From NCBI RefSeq assembly GCF_001682865.1, contig NZ_MAQX01000032.1, forward strand, positions 362,544 to 426,543: a DNA stretch of 64,000 nt. The letters run 5' to 3'. This document shows positions 33,342-42,447 of the stretch, piece after piece. The first letter of the stretch is position 1; every line of letters begins with the position of its first letter. This DNA comes from Bacillus sp. FJAT-26390. Lineage in GTDB: Bacteria > Bacillota > Bacilli > Paenibacillales > Paenibacillaceae. Position numbers and translations under genes: made by a program. A model generated the notes under the pieces. It had not been told where the DNA came from. It searched no databases and worked only from the letters and a program-made list of their open reading frames with translations.

Positions 33342-34337
33342 ATGAAGCAGCGTGGACGTTGGATTGCAGGAATCGCTATCGCATTGTTAGTTATGTTAAG
33401 TACTGCCTGTGGAGCTGATAAAACCGAGCCAAATAAGGTGGGAACTACAGCTGGTAATGCTGGTAACACAAACACAGAAGCAACCGATACACAGCGTGTA
33501 ACTACAACTTTAAAAGGAGACATCAGTATCCCCGCTGATCCCAAGAGGGTCATCGGACTTTCTGTCGTCTACCCGGAGTTATTGTACGCGCTTGGCGTTA
33601 CGCCTATTGCCGTACAAAACTATCATCAGGATGTCCCGGCCTATCTGAAGGAGCCTTTTAAGGATACGCTGAAGATGGGAATTGCCCAAACGCCTAATTT
33701 CGAAGCTATTCTGGCCTCCGAGCCGGATTTAATAATTGCCCCTACATGGTGGTCCGATAAGGATTATGATCAGCTTTCTAAAATCGCGCCAACCGTGCTT
33801 CTTCCACAGCGGGACAATTGGCGTGATGAATTGCGCGATATTGGCGGGGTTTTTGGCAAGGTAGATCAGGCTGAAAAGGTCATTCAAGATTTGCAAATTA
33901 AAGAAGGCGAAGCCAAAACGAAGCTTGATTCGCTTGTTGGCGACGAGACCGTCATGTATATGATGATTATGGCGAAGGAAATCGTTATTTACGGAGAAAA
34001 TATCGATCGGGGCAAATTCATTCATAAGACGTTAGGATTAACGCCGGTTAAAGAATTTCCGCAGAGCGAGCTAAGCCTTTCGATTTCACTTGAAAAAATA
34101 CCGGAATATAATCCTGACCATATCATTCTGCAGCTAGATGATGAGTCCAGCGAAGAAGTAAAGAGCAGATACGAGGAAATGATGAGCAGCTCGTTGTGGA
34201 AAAACATGACGGCCGTAAAGAAAAAGCAGGTTTACATGATGGGCGGCAAGGAATGGTTTAGTCTGGGCATGTCTCCCCTAGCGGATATTCATGCCATTGA
34301 CGACGTCGTTCACGCTTTTGGAAACGAACAACAATAA
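33342..34337 (+). CDS. Fe-siderophore-binding lipoprotein, ABC type
   Basis: This is the extracytoplasmic receptor for ferric siderophores. The signal is IAGIAIALLVMLSTACGA with the lipobox Cys near residue 22, followed by a Thr/Asn-rich spacer and the two-lobe FecB/FhuD-type fold (GDISIPADPKRVIGLSVVYP, ILASEPDLIIAPTWW, ENIDRGKFIHKTLGLTPVKE). The ATG at 33342 gives 331 residues; an upstream TTG extension would run through the Fur box and is rejected. AGGAGG lies 11 bases before the ATG. It follows the Btr-like regulator gene and overlaps or touches the FhuF-type gene. No permease or ATPase is next to it, so a transporter encoded elsewhere must be shared. Confidence 0.9.
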   Translation: MKQRGRWIAGIAIALLVMLSTACGADKTEPNKVGTTAGNAGNTNTEATDTQRVTTTLKGDISIPADPKRVIGLSVVYPELLYALGVTPIAVQNYHQDVPAYLKEPFKDTLKMGIAQTPNFEAILASEPDLIIAPTWWSDKDYDQLSKIAPTVLLPQRDNWRDELRDIGGVFGKVDQAEKVIQDLQIKEGEAKTKLDSLVGDETVMYMMIMAKEIVIYGENIDRGKFIHKTLGLTPVKEFPQSELSLSISLEKIPEYNPDHIILQLDDESSEEVKSRYEEMMSSSLWKNMTAVKKKQVYMMGGKEWFSLGMSPLADIHAIDDVVHAFGNEQQ

Positions 34338-34351
34338 TGGGAGGGCATGCA

Positions 34352-35137
34352 GTGGGCACGGTTGATTTCCGGAAATTGGAAGAGAGATTTGCTCTTACGT
34401 TGAACAAGCTCGAAAACACTGTGCTCACCCTCCCGGCTTCCGATCTATTAATAGAAGAAAATATGGGGCTCTTAATCCACACTTACGGCCCGCTTATCAA
34501 AGCTAGAGAACGCTCGGCTGCGGCAGCTTTTTTTATGAGTTGGTATGCGGGAGTATGCGGTGCGATGCAGCATATGCTCTCTAGCGGCGATGACCAGCTC
34601 TTGGATTTGTCATTATCAAATTTATCTGTTCAATTATATGCCGGGGACCACTATCCCCTCTTTTCCTTTCAAATAAACGAAGCGCGCTTTAGCAGCATTC
34701 CGATAATAGACCGTGATAGCTGGTGCAAGAAAACGCTCGACACCTTTTATACGGATAATGTAACGCCCTTCATTCATATTTTGTCCAGGCTTACTCAGAT
34801 GAACGCCATACCACTATGGGGACAGATCGTTAATGCACTGTACGCTCAAATGGAAGAAGACCTAGCCGCAGTGCCGGATGAAGTTCGCAGAACAAGCATC
34901 ATTTATCATTTTAAAATGCTTACTCATGGCGTTAAGGGCCGAGCGTTCGGGCTTCGCAAAAACCCGTTTGATATTAAACTGAACTTCACTCGGCACCCTA
35001 ACAACCCTCCCCATAAAGTGCTAGTGAAAACAGCCTGCTGCCTCGCTTATTGTTTGGATAGCGAATTTGGCTACTGTTACGAATGCCCGCGATTGAAAGA
35101 AAAAGATCGGGCATTGATGAGAGCACAGCAACAGTAA
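34352..35137 (+). CDS. FhuF-like siderophore-iron reductase
   Basis: The protein likely reduces ferric iron in the cytoplasm to release it from a siderophore. The C terminus has the FhuF cluster: two adjacent cysteines in KTACCLAYCLDSEFG followed by GYCYECPRL, giving the C-C-x(n)-C-x2-C pattern that holds an unusual [2Fe-2S] cluster. The rest is the FhuF/IucA-like helical domain. I chose GTG 34352 because GGGAGG lies 6-7 bases upstream; an ATG at 34337 overlaps the stop of the lipoprotein gene (TAATG) and would add five residues. It is cotranscribed with that gene and ends in a terminator. Confidence 0.85.
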   Translation: MGTVDFRKLEERFALTLNKLENTVLTLPASDLLIEENMGLLIHTYGPLIKARERSAAAAFFMSWYAGVCGAMQHMLSSGDDQLLDLSLSNLSVQLYAGDHYPLFSFQINEARFSSIPIIDRDSWCKKTLDTFYTDNVTPFIHILSRLTQMNAIPLWGQIVNALYAQMEEDLAAVPDEVRRTSIIYHFKMLTHGVKGRAFGLRKNPFDIKLNFTRHPNNPPHKVLVKTACCLAYCLDSEFGYCYECPRLKEKDRALMRAQQQ

Positions 35138-35159
35138 ACGTCAGCTTCAGAAGATAATC

Positions 35160-35203
35160 AAAAACAACCTTCGTTATCCTATGGATGGCGAAGGTTGTTT
35201 TTC
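35160..35203. terminator. Bidirectional terminator
   Basis: AACAACCTTCG pairs with CGAAGGTTGTT across a 15-base loop, with A and T runs on both sides. It serves the convergent FhuF-like gene and the giant SLH-protein gene. Confidence 0.9.
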
Positions 35204-35204
35204 G

Positions 35205-38200
35205 TTACAAATTGATATATTGCAAATATTGAAGCATGCGTTTCAGTATTACAGCGCTTTGCGCCCGGGAGGCATTCGCTTTGGGTACAAACGTCGTGTC
35301 GGTTAACCCCTGAATGATCTTCATTTCGACCAGCTGCTCCGTCGCAACGATGGCCCAGTCTGAGATATCTGATCCGTCAGTGAATAGCTGCAACGCGCCT
35401 GCACTCTCAGCTTGCTGTGTTTTGCCGGCGAATGACAACGCTCTTGCGATCATTACAGTCATCTGCTCGCGCGTGATGCTCGCATTGGGCCGGAAGGAGC
35501 CGTCCTCAAAGCCGCCGATCAAGCCCGCTTGCTCTGCCGCTCCTACCGCTCCGGCGTACCAGCTCGACTCCTTCACGTCCGTAAATAATTCGCCCGCGTT
35601 TGCCTCTTGCAGCCCAAGCGCCCGTACGAGCAGCGCTGCAAATTCGGCTCTAGTAATCGTATGATTCGGAGCGAAGCTTCCATCTGGCTGACCGTCAACA
35701 ATGAGCTTGCTCGCTAGCAGCTCAATATCCCCTTGCGCCCAATGCCCTTGTAAATCCGCAAACGTTCGATTCAATTGAATAACCGCATACACGCCATCAT
35801 GCGGCGATTGGATCGTTACAGTCCCATTGCTAGCAATTAAAGAAGGCGCAAAATGCAGCTTGTTATTCGCATCCATCCATACTGCCGTCGCTTTGCCTTG
35901 GGCAACCGCCGCAGGCAAGGTGATCGTGCGCTGAGCATTAATCGGCTTACCGTCAACATCCAGCGTGATTATGATCGGATGCTCAAGCAACGAAACGGCG
36001 CCTTGCTTGGCGATTGCTTGCTTTATGGCGTTGCCTGATGTATCCGAAGCTTGCGCAATCGTGGCCGTAACTATCCCTTCTCCTTGAATTTCTTCGGCTC
36101 CGCTGAGCGGAATCTGCAGGCTGTTCCCGTTCACATTTACCCTTGCGATGGCGTTCGGATGACTTTCACGCAGCTTTAGGATAGATGCAGCCGGTAAACT
36201 CACCTTAACCGCGGAACCTAGCCCCTCCACGGTAATAAGCAAATCCGCTTGACCAGCGGCAACCGACTTCGCCACTTGCTCGGGTGTCAGGTGCAGCCTC
36301 TTCACAGGCTGTCCATCAGCGGCTATTTCCGTCGTCATGCGTACCTCTGTGCGAACCCCGCCAAGCATAATGCTCGCCATGTTTGCAGGAACCGTGTCCG
36401 GACTTCCTGAGCCGTTCCCGCCTGGCCCCGAAGATACGGCACCGATCCCGGTGATGGAAATCTCCTTCACCGATTCATTGCCTGCCGCATCTCTGGCATA
36501 GACAGTGTAGATGCCGTTTGCGGTGACGCTGAATTTCTGCGCTGCCAAAATATCGGTACCGGCACCGCCCGCATAATCAGCGACGTTATGGCTTCCCGGC
36601 AGCCAGGCTAGCTTCGCTAGCGTGTTGCCCGCCGTAGTCCCCTGTACGGTTGCATTCACTGTCACTTCCGCCGCTGAACCGTTATTTGTTCCAGCGACAA
36701 GAGCAACAACCGGCGGAATCGACACGATCCGAAGTCCGATCGTATTTTGTGCCGCGAACGCAACCGAAGCTGCCGAACCGTTCGCGCGCCTGATGCTCGC
36801 ACCGCTTTGGAGATCCAACTGCGGGTTAATGGCAATACCATCCTCGTCCTCAAGCCCTTCCGGAATTTCGTAAGCAAAGGAAAGCTCGGTTAACGCTACA
36901 CCCTGCGTGCCAGAATAAGAGGCATAAACAACCTCGGTCGCACTGCCCGTGCCGATGACTAGCGGAATTCTCGGCGTTCCGGTCACGGTCACCTCATACC
37001 CGTAATTCACCGTAAAATGCAAAATTTCGTTTTTACCATATAAATCATCGGCTGGCGTTTTTAGCACCAATTCAACCCAAGAGTCTTCAAATAGCTTCAA
37101 AGCGTTATTTAATGCGGTGATGGCTGCATCCAGCTGATTCTGCGTTTGATTTGCTGAATCGTCAACAACTGCCTGCGCGGTTCCGATCGCTGCCTGCATG
37201 GCAGTACGCGCAGCACCGGACGTCTCGCCTACGCCCGTACCTTCTGGATGATCTATCAGCTTCTGATTCGCCTCTACGAGTAACGTGCCTAGTGCTGCGG
37301 CGTCTCCGGCTTTTATAATACCGCCTTCGAACGCAGTAATCGCCGCTCGTAAATTGGCTGTCGCGGCATCCAGCTGATTCTGCGTTTGATTCGCTGCATC
37401 GTCAGCAACTGACTGCGCGATTCCAATCGCAGCCTGCAAAGCAGTACGCACTACAGCGGAAGTCTCGCCTACGCCCGTACCTTCTGGATGATCTATCAGC
37501 TTCTGATTCGCCTCTACGAGTAACGTGCCTAGTGCTGCGGCGTCTCCGGCTTTTATAATACCGCCTTCGAACGCAGTAATCGCCGCTCGTAAATTGGCTG
37601 TCGCGGCATCCAGCTGATTCTGCGTTTGATTCGCTGCATCGTCAGCAACTGACTGCGCGATTCCAATCGCAGCCTGCAAAGCAGTACGCACTACAGCGGA
37701 AGTCTCGCCTACGCCCGTACCTTCTGGATGATCTATCAGCTTCTGATTCGCCTCTACGAGTAACGTGCCTAGTGCTGCGGCGTCTCCGGCTTTTATAATA
37801 CCGCCTTCGAACGCAGTAATCGCCGCTCGTAAATTGGCTGTCGCGGCATCCAGCTGATTCTGCGTTTGATTCGCTGCATCGTCAGCAACTGACTGCGCGA
37901 TTCCAATCGCAGCCTGCAAAGCAGTACGCACTACAGCGGAAGTCTCGCCTACGCCCGTACCTTCTGGATGATCTATCAGCTTCTGATTCGCCTCTACGAG
38001 TAACGTGCCTAGTGCTGCGGCGTCTCCGGCTTTTATAATACCGCCTTCGAACGCAGTAATCGCCGCTCGTAAATTGGCTGTCGCGGCATCCAGCTGATTC
38101 TGCGTTTGATTCGCTGCATCGTCAGCAACTGACTGCGCGATTCCAATCGCAGCCTGCAAAGCAGTACGCACCACGGCGGAAGCCTCGCCTACGCCCGTCC

Positions 38201-39938
38201 CTTCAGGATGATCCGTCAGCTTCTGATTCGCCTCTACGAGTAACGTGCTTAGTGCAGCGGCGTCTCCAGCTTTTATAATACCGCCTTCGAACGTCGCAAT
38301 CGCCGCTCGTAAATTGGCTGTCGCGGCATCCAGCTGATTCTGCGTTTGATTCGCTGCATCGTCAGCCACTGCCTGCGCGATACCGACTGCAGCCTGCAAA
38401 GCAGTACGCACCACAGCGGAAGTTTCGCCTACGCCCGTCCCTTCAGGATGATCCGTCAGCTTCTGATTCGCCTCTACGAGTAACGTACTTAGTGCGGCGG
38501 CGTCTCCAGCTTTTATAATACCGCCTTCGAACGTCGCAATCGCCGCTCGTAAATTGGCTGTCGCGGCATCCAGCTGATTCTGCGTTTGATTCGCTGCATC
38601 GTCAGCCACTGCCTGCGCGATACCGACTGCAGCCTGCAAAGCAGTACGCACCACAGCGGAAGTTTCGCCTACGCCCGTCCCTTCAGGATGATCCGTCAGC
38701 TTCTGATTCGCCTCTACGAGTAACGTGCTTAGTGCAGCGGCGTCTCCGGCTTTTATAATACCGCCTTCGAACGCAGCAATCGCCGCTCGTAAATTGGCTG
38801 TCGCGGCATCCAGCTGATTCTGCGTTTGATTCGCTGCATCGTCAGCAACTGACTGCGCGATTCCAATCGCAGCCTGCAAAGCAGTACGCACCACGGCGGA
38901 AGCCTCGCCTACGCCCGTCCCTTCGGGATGATCTGTCAGCTTCTGATTCGCCTCTGCCAATGATGCTTCCAGTGCCGTCGCGTCGGCTGAAACAATCGCG
39001 TCATTGAACGACTGAATGACCGCCTTCAAATCCGAAGCCGCGTTATTTAAATCTGAGGCTGCTGTTGCATTTGTGATCGCGTCGACAAATTGCTTAGCGC
39101 TGTCAAGCGCACCGCTCAAATCAGCATGTTGATTGGCTGGCACCTGTCCAATATCCGTGCCCGGCAAATGATTTTTCAACAGCTGCTTGGCTGTACGCAT
39201 CGCTCCGAACAACGACGACCCATCAACGAATGTAAAACCTTTGCTTCTCGCATACGTTTGTACAATGGAGCCTGCGTATCCGAACATTTTCAAATTGGCT
39301 GGCGTCGCTTGATTGTTGTTGAATGAAATGGGATCGATAACTGTCGATTCGCTCAGCACCGTCACACTGGACAAATTATTGTAGCGGAAAGAGTATCCCC
39401 CTATGCTCGCTACGCTTTCCGGAATAACCACGCTGGTGAGCTGGTTGCCTCTAAAGGCAAAGTCGCTAATGCTCGTCAAATTGTCCGAGATATCCACGCT
39501 AGTGAGCAAATTATCTTTGAATACCTCCTGCCCCATGCTTGTAACGCTGTCTGGGATGACGACCCTAGTAAGCTTGTTGTTTTGAAATGCTCTCACGCCA
39601 ATACTCGTTACGCCGTAAGGGATGTCCAAGCTAGTCAAAAAATTATAGCCGAATGCGCCATCTCCAATACTCGTCAAGCTGTTCGGGAAAACTACGCTAG
39701 TGAGATCCGTAATATAAAAAGCCGTTTCTCCAATAGCGGTGACCGGTACCCCTCCAAGTGTGTCTGGAATCGTAATATCTACCCCCGCTCCTCTGGGGAA
39801 GTCCGTAATCGTTGCACGATTGTCTACAATGGTAAACGTATAATCACCCTCCTCGTCCGCATAAGCGTACTGGGTATGCGTTAAAGAGGAGCAAAATGTA
39901 ACCAAAGCAAGCAATAGGCATAAAGCTGATTTTCTCAT
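35205..39938 (-). CDS. Giant surface protein: BspA-like LRR, nine FIVAR-like repeats, three SLH domains
   Basis: This 1577-residue exported protein is held on the cell wall by C-terminal SLH domains. It has a signal peptide (about 1-28), BspA/Treponema-type leucine-rich repeats with SVVIPESVASIGG-like units (about 40-230), a first degenerate helical repeat (about 240-315), and eight 80-residue FIVAR-like repeats (ANQKLTDHPEGTGVGE as the marker, to about 965). Ig-like or beta-rich regions follow (about 970-1380), and then three SLH domains (about 1390-1577). The repeats are identical or almost identical at the DNA level. AAAGGA lies 7 bases before the ATG. It may be an adhesin or wall spacer. 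There is no enzymatic motif. Confidence 0.9.
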   Translation of the reverse strand: MRKSALCLLLALVTFCSSLTHTQYAYADEEGDYTFTIVDNRATITDFPRGAGVDITIPDTLGGVPVTAIGETAFYITDLTSVVFPNSLTSIGDGAFGYNFLTSLDIPYGVTSIGVRAFQNNKLTRVVIPDSVTSMGQEVFKDNLLTSVDISDNLTSISDFAFRGNQLTSVVIPESVASIGGYSFRYNNLSSVTVLSESTVIDPISFNNNQATPANLKMFGYAGSIVQTYARSKGFTFVDGSSLFGAMRTAKQLLKNHLPGTDIGQVPANQHADLSGALDSAKQFVDAITNATAASDLNNAASDLKAVIQSFNDAIVSADATALEASLAEANQKLTDHPEGTGVGEASAVVRTALQAAIGIAQSVADDAANQTQNQLDAATANLRAAIAAFEGGIIKAGDAAALSTLLVEANQKLTDHPEGTGVGETSAVVRTALQAAVGIAQAVADDAANQTQNQLDAATANLRAAIATFEGGIIKAGDAAALSTLLVEANQKLTDHPEGTGVGETSAVVRTALQAAVGIAQAVADDAANQTQNQLDAATANLRAAIATFEGGIIKAGDAAALSTLLVEANQKLTDHPEGTGVGEASAVVRTALQAAIGIAQSVADDAANQTQNQLDAATANLRAAITAFEGGIIKAGDAAALGTLLVEANQKLIDHPEGTGVGETSAVVRTALQAAIGIAQSVADDAANQTQNQLDAATANLRAAITAFEGGIIKAGDAAALGTLLVEANQKLIDHPEGTGVGETSAVVRTALQAAIGIAQSVADDAANQTQNQLDAATANLRAAITAFEGGIIKAGDAAALGTLLVEANQKLIDHPEGTGVGETSAVVRTALQAAIGIAQSVADDAANQTQNQLDAATANLRAAITAFEGGIIKAGDAAALGTLLVEANQKLIDHPEGTGVGETSGAARTAMQAAIGTAQAVVDDSANQTQNQLDAAITALNNALKLFEDSWVELVLKTPADDLYGKNEILHFTVNYGYEVTVTGTPRIPLVIGTGSATEVVYASYSGTQGVALTELSFAYEIPEGLEDEDGIAINPQLDLQSGASIRRANGSAASVAFAAQNTIGLRIVSIPPVVALVAGTNNGSAAEVTVNATVQGTTAGNTLAKLAWLPGSHNVADYAGGAGTDILAAQKFSVTANGIYTVYARDAAGNESVKEISITGIGAVSSGPGGNGSGSPDTVPANMASIMLGGVRTEVRMTTEIAADGQPVKRLHLTPEQVAKSVAAGQADLLITVEGLGSAVKVSLPAASILKLRESHPNAIARVNVNGNSLQIPLSGAEEIQGEGIVTATIAQASDTSGNAIKQAIAKQGAVSLLEHPIIITLDVDGKPINAQRTITLPAAVAQGKATAVWMDANNKLHFAPSLIASNGTVTIQSPHDGVYAVIQLNRTFADLQGHWAQGDIELLASKLIVDGQPDGSFAPNHTITRAEFAALLVRALGLQEANAGELFTDVKESSWYAGAVGAAEQAGLIGGFEDGSFRPNASITREQMTVMIARALSFAGKTQQAESAGALQLFTDGSDISDWAIVATEQLVEMKIIQGLTDTTFVPKANASRAQSAVILKRMLQYLQYINL
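37222..38940 (-). repeat. 240-bp tandem repeats coding for FIVAR-like units
   Basis: Seven 240-base units begin at 37261, 37501, 37741, 37981, 38221, 38461 and 38701. The first three units are identical, and the fourth is identical for its first 180 bases. The units at 38221 and 38461 differ at only a few positions. This indicates recent tandem duplication or gene conversion, and the copy number may vary between strains or be misassembled from short reads. Confidence 0.97.
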
Positions 39939-39994
39939 GTTTTTATCCTTTCTGTAAAAATAGATGGGCGGTTCGCGCTAGCACGCTTTGGCCC

Positions 39995-40026
39995 AATGGT
40001 TGACGCCTCGACAGGCAAATAACCAT
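39995..40026 (-). other. Nested hairpin in the leader of the giant surface-protein gene
   Basis: ATGGTT (39996-40001) pairs with AACCAT (40021-40026), and inside it GCCT (40005-40008) pairs with AGGC (40013-40016). It lies about 60-90 bases before the ATG. It does not match a riboswitch class that I know. Confidence 0.35.
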
Positions 40027-40086
40027 CGCTATTCATTGTAGCAACGAGCAATAAAAGAATAATGAAAGATTGTTGCTGCAAAACCA

Positions 40087-40124
40087 AAAAAACCGCGAGG
40101 CATCAAGCCTTCGCGGTTTTTTTT
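40087..40124 (-). terminator. Terminator of the SLH serine hydrolase gene
   Basis: AAAACCGCGAGGC pairs with GCCTTCGCGGTTTT (one mismatch) with a short loop, and a T run follows on both strands. It lies about 50 bases after the stop at 40171. Confidence 0.9.
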
Positions 40125-40170
40125 GGGACGAAACTATATAATGCAGCGCCACAGCATTTACCTACCTTTT

Positions 40171-42267
40171 TCAGGCGGCAGGAGCTGCGCCCTTGGAGAG
40201 GGCCGCAACGATCTGATCGGTCGGCTGCGTAAGCAGGGCGAATAGGATAGCTGCCTGCTCCTGCTGATTCAACGCCTTCCGGGACTGGTAATCGGCCGAT
40301 CCGTTTGCACTTAATTTGACCTCCGGTCCATGGATGCCGAGAGCGATCATCATTTTAACGGCTGGAATCGCCCAAGCGTCCGTTTTCCCTTCAAGCTTTA
40401 CATTCGCGAACAGCTCCGCCGGGTACTGAGCGCTCAGCAAGCGCCACAGCATGACCGCCGCTTCTTGACGCGTAATGACCCGGTCCGGCTCGAACTTCCC
40501 GGAGCCGCTCCCCTTCACCATGCCAAGCTCATAAGCTGCCTGGACGAAAGCTGCGGAAGGATGGTCCGCCAAATCGCTGAATGCGAGCTCGGTCGTTTTG
40601 CTGCCTTTCAAATTGCTCGTTTCCAAAATAAATTTCACATATCCTCCCCTAGTCACCTGACGTTCCGGCTGGAACGCTTGGCCGCCGTCGTTCGCAAAAT
40701 ATCCAAGCGACTGCAAGGTTAAAATTTGCTCGGCAAAAGCATTCTCCTTCGTCACATCCGTGAAGCCAGCTGCTTTTGCGCCTTTGCTTGCATAACCAAG
40801 TGGATTGAGATACGGCTCTTTCATATAAAGAACATTTCCGTTTTCGTCCAGCTTGAATCCGGTAAATTGTTTCGTCAACTCATCAACAAACAAATTTGTG
40901 TCCACTTGATGCAGCTTGCGTGGACCAATGAAGACGTCGCTAATCAAAAGGCCAGCTTTATCCGTCTTCAAGTTCGATACGATGCTCCTGATTCGAAGAT
41001 CCGCATAGTAGCCGGCGAACTTTTCAAGCTGGTCGCTTGATGCTGCTTTGTAATCAGGCAGCACCGCAGGAGCCGCATATTGCGGGAAAAAGGTCTGGAT
41101 GAACTGCGGATAAAATAGGTGGTGGAGCGCTCCTTGCTGATTATACGTTAAAAAAACGCCGGTATTTTGCTCAGGAATAAGAAATAAATAAGAGCTGAAG
41201 TCTGGCAGATCGCCGGCTTTCGTAATGATTTTAGAGCTGCTTCCTGCACCGGGAATTTGGAAAGGTGCTTCAAATCCATAAGTCGTGTTTGGCAAAAGCG
41301 GGTGAATCGATGATTGATACACTTCCATTTGTTCAACAGTCTTATTGGCAAGAATTCGGCTTGATTCGATTGCCCCTCCATTTAGGAAGGCGATCATGAA
41401 TTTACCAACGTCCTCGGCTGTTGCAAGCATCCCGCCATGAGGCATAATGGTCGGCGTGAGCGCGTAAGTCTCTACCCGTCTACCAGTTGCGTCATATCCG
41501 GTAGCTAAATGCTCCTTCAGCGTGCCTTCAAGCTTGAAGCCGCTGTTTTTCATGCCAAGCGGCTTGAAAATATTTTGGGCCATATACGTGTCGAACGGCA
41601 CTCCGCTTGCTTTCTCTACGACTAATCCGAGCAGCAGGGAGCCAAAATTGTCATACATGTAAGAGCTGCCCGGCTTCCGAATGACCGGAGGCAAATTGGC
41701 CCGTACATAATCTTCAATAGAGACAATCTTGTCAAAATCGAAATGGAAATCTTCCTGATTCGGATCACGAATTTCAAATCCTGTCGTATGCGTCAGCAGC
41801 TGCTCAATCGTGACAGGGGTATTAAACGGATTTTCAACCTTCAGATCCGGCACATATTTCAGAAAATCATCCTTTAAGTTAATCTTGCCCTGCTCAACAA
41901 GCTGCATAGCTGCTACAGCCGTAAAGGTCTTTGATACCGAAGCGATCCGGAAGACGGTGGACGCAGGGTCTACTGCAGCTCCCTTATCCTTGTCCGTAAC
42001 GCCATAACCCTTCTGCGCAATAACCTTGCCGTCTTTTACAACAACGATGGATGCGCCTACATATTGCGGTTTGGCTGCTTCCGAGGCAAAAAACTTATCG
42101 AGGAACGCAGTTGCGTTCTCCGCGTTCAGCTCGGTTGCCTTCCCTTTGCCCTCGGTTTCCGGCGCTGCACCGTAGACAGTTGAGGCCATTAAGCATACGG
42201 TCAATAACGCTGCTGCAAAGGTTTTGGCCCATAAAGAGGTTCTCGGTATGTACGAGATTTTTTTCAT
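40171..42267 (-). CDS. Class C beta-lactamase-type serine hydrolase with SLH anchor
   Basis: This exported 698-residue enzyme belongs to the serine beta-lactamase/D-Ala-D-Ala peptidase superfamily (family S12-like). It has a signal peptide (about 1-33), a catalytic domain (about 50-400) with SxxK in RIASVSKTF and YxN in MYDNFGSLLLG, a small beta domain (about 400-510), and three SLH domains (about 520-690). The SLH anchor and lack of resistance context point to a peptidase or esterase acting at the cell surface rather than a true beta-lactamase. I chose ATG 42267, since the ATG at 42306 lies just after a TATAAT element and would leave no room for a ribosome site. The site GGAAGG lies very close to the chosen ATG, so the start is less certain. 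Confidence 0.85.
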   Translation of the reverse strand: MKKISYIPRTSLWAKTFAAALLTVCLMASTVYGAAPETEGKGKATELNAENATAFLDKFFASEAAKPQYVGASIVVVKDGKVIAQKGYGVTDKDKGAAVDPASTVFRIASVSKTFTAVAAMQLVEQGKINLKDDFLKYVPDLKVENPFNTPVTIEQLLTHTTGFEIRDPNQEDFHFDFDKIVSIEDYVRANLPPVIRKPGSSYMYDNFGSLLLGLVVEKASGVPFDTYMAQNIFKPLGMKNSGFKLEGTLKEHLATGYDATGRRVETYALTPTIMPHGGMLATAEDVGKFMIAFLNGGAIESSRILANKTVEQMEVYQSSIHPLLPNTTYGFEAPFQIPGAGSSSKIITKAGDLPDFSSYLFLIPEQNTGVFLTYNQQGALHHLFYPQFIQTFFPQYAAPAVLPDYKAASSDQLEKFAGYYADLRIRSIVSNLKTDKAGLLISDVFIGPRKLHQVDTNLFVDELTKQFTGFKLDENGNVLYMKEPYLNPLGYASKGAKAAGFTDVTKENAFAEQILTLQSLGYFANDGGQAFQPERQVTRGGYVKFILETSNLKGSKTTELAFSDLADHPSAAFVQAAYELGMVKGSGSGKFEPDRVITRQEAAVMLWRLLSAQYPAELFANVKLEGKTDAWAIPAVKMMIALGIHGPEVKLSANGSADYQSRKALNQQEQAAILFALLTQPTDQIVAALSKGAAPAA

Positions 42268-42346
42268 CCTTCCACTTTCCCTTCCAAATTTAAGGTGATA
42301 AACCATAAATACGAATCCAATTATAGGAAGGTTTCATTCTACGATA

Positions 42347-42394
42347 GAAAAAAGACCGATTGCCCTCTCAAAAGAGGCGGGCTGTCGGTCTTTG
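42347..42394 (-). terminator. Terminator of the pspC-pspA operon
   Basis: AAAGACCGA at 42351-42359 pairs with TCGGTCTTT at 42385-42393, and a T run follows on the minus strand. Confidence 0.8.
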
Positions 42395-42447
42395 TTTTGC
42401 ATGCTAACTCTCCTTATATAAACAATGCTACTTACACAATGCGATGA

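Noticed and set aside
37222..38940. Regular repeats considered as a CRISPR array
   Set aside because: The period of 240 bases, the lack of spacers and the open reading frame through all units show protein-coding tandem repeats.
39939..40086. Leader of the giant surface-protein gene considered as a c-di-GMP or other riboswitch
   Set aside because: A nested hairpin and short GC-rich motifs are present, but the conserved cores of GEMM, ydaO or other classes I know are absent.
40171..42267. Serine hydrolase considered as a true AmpC-type beta-lactamase
   Set aside because: It carries three SLH domains and an extra beta domain and lies in no resistance context; a surface peptidase or esterase is more likely.
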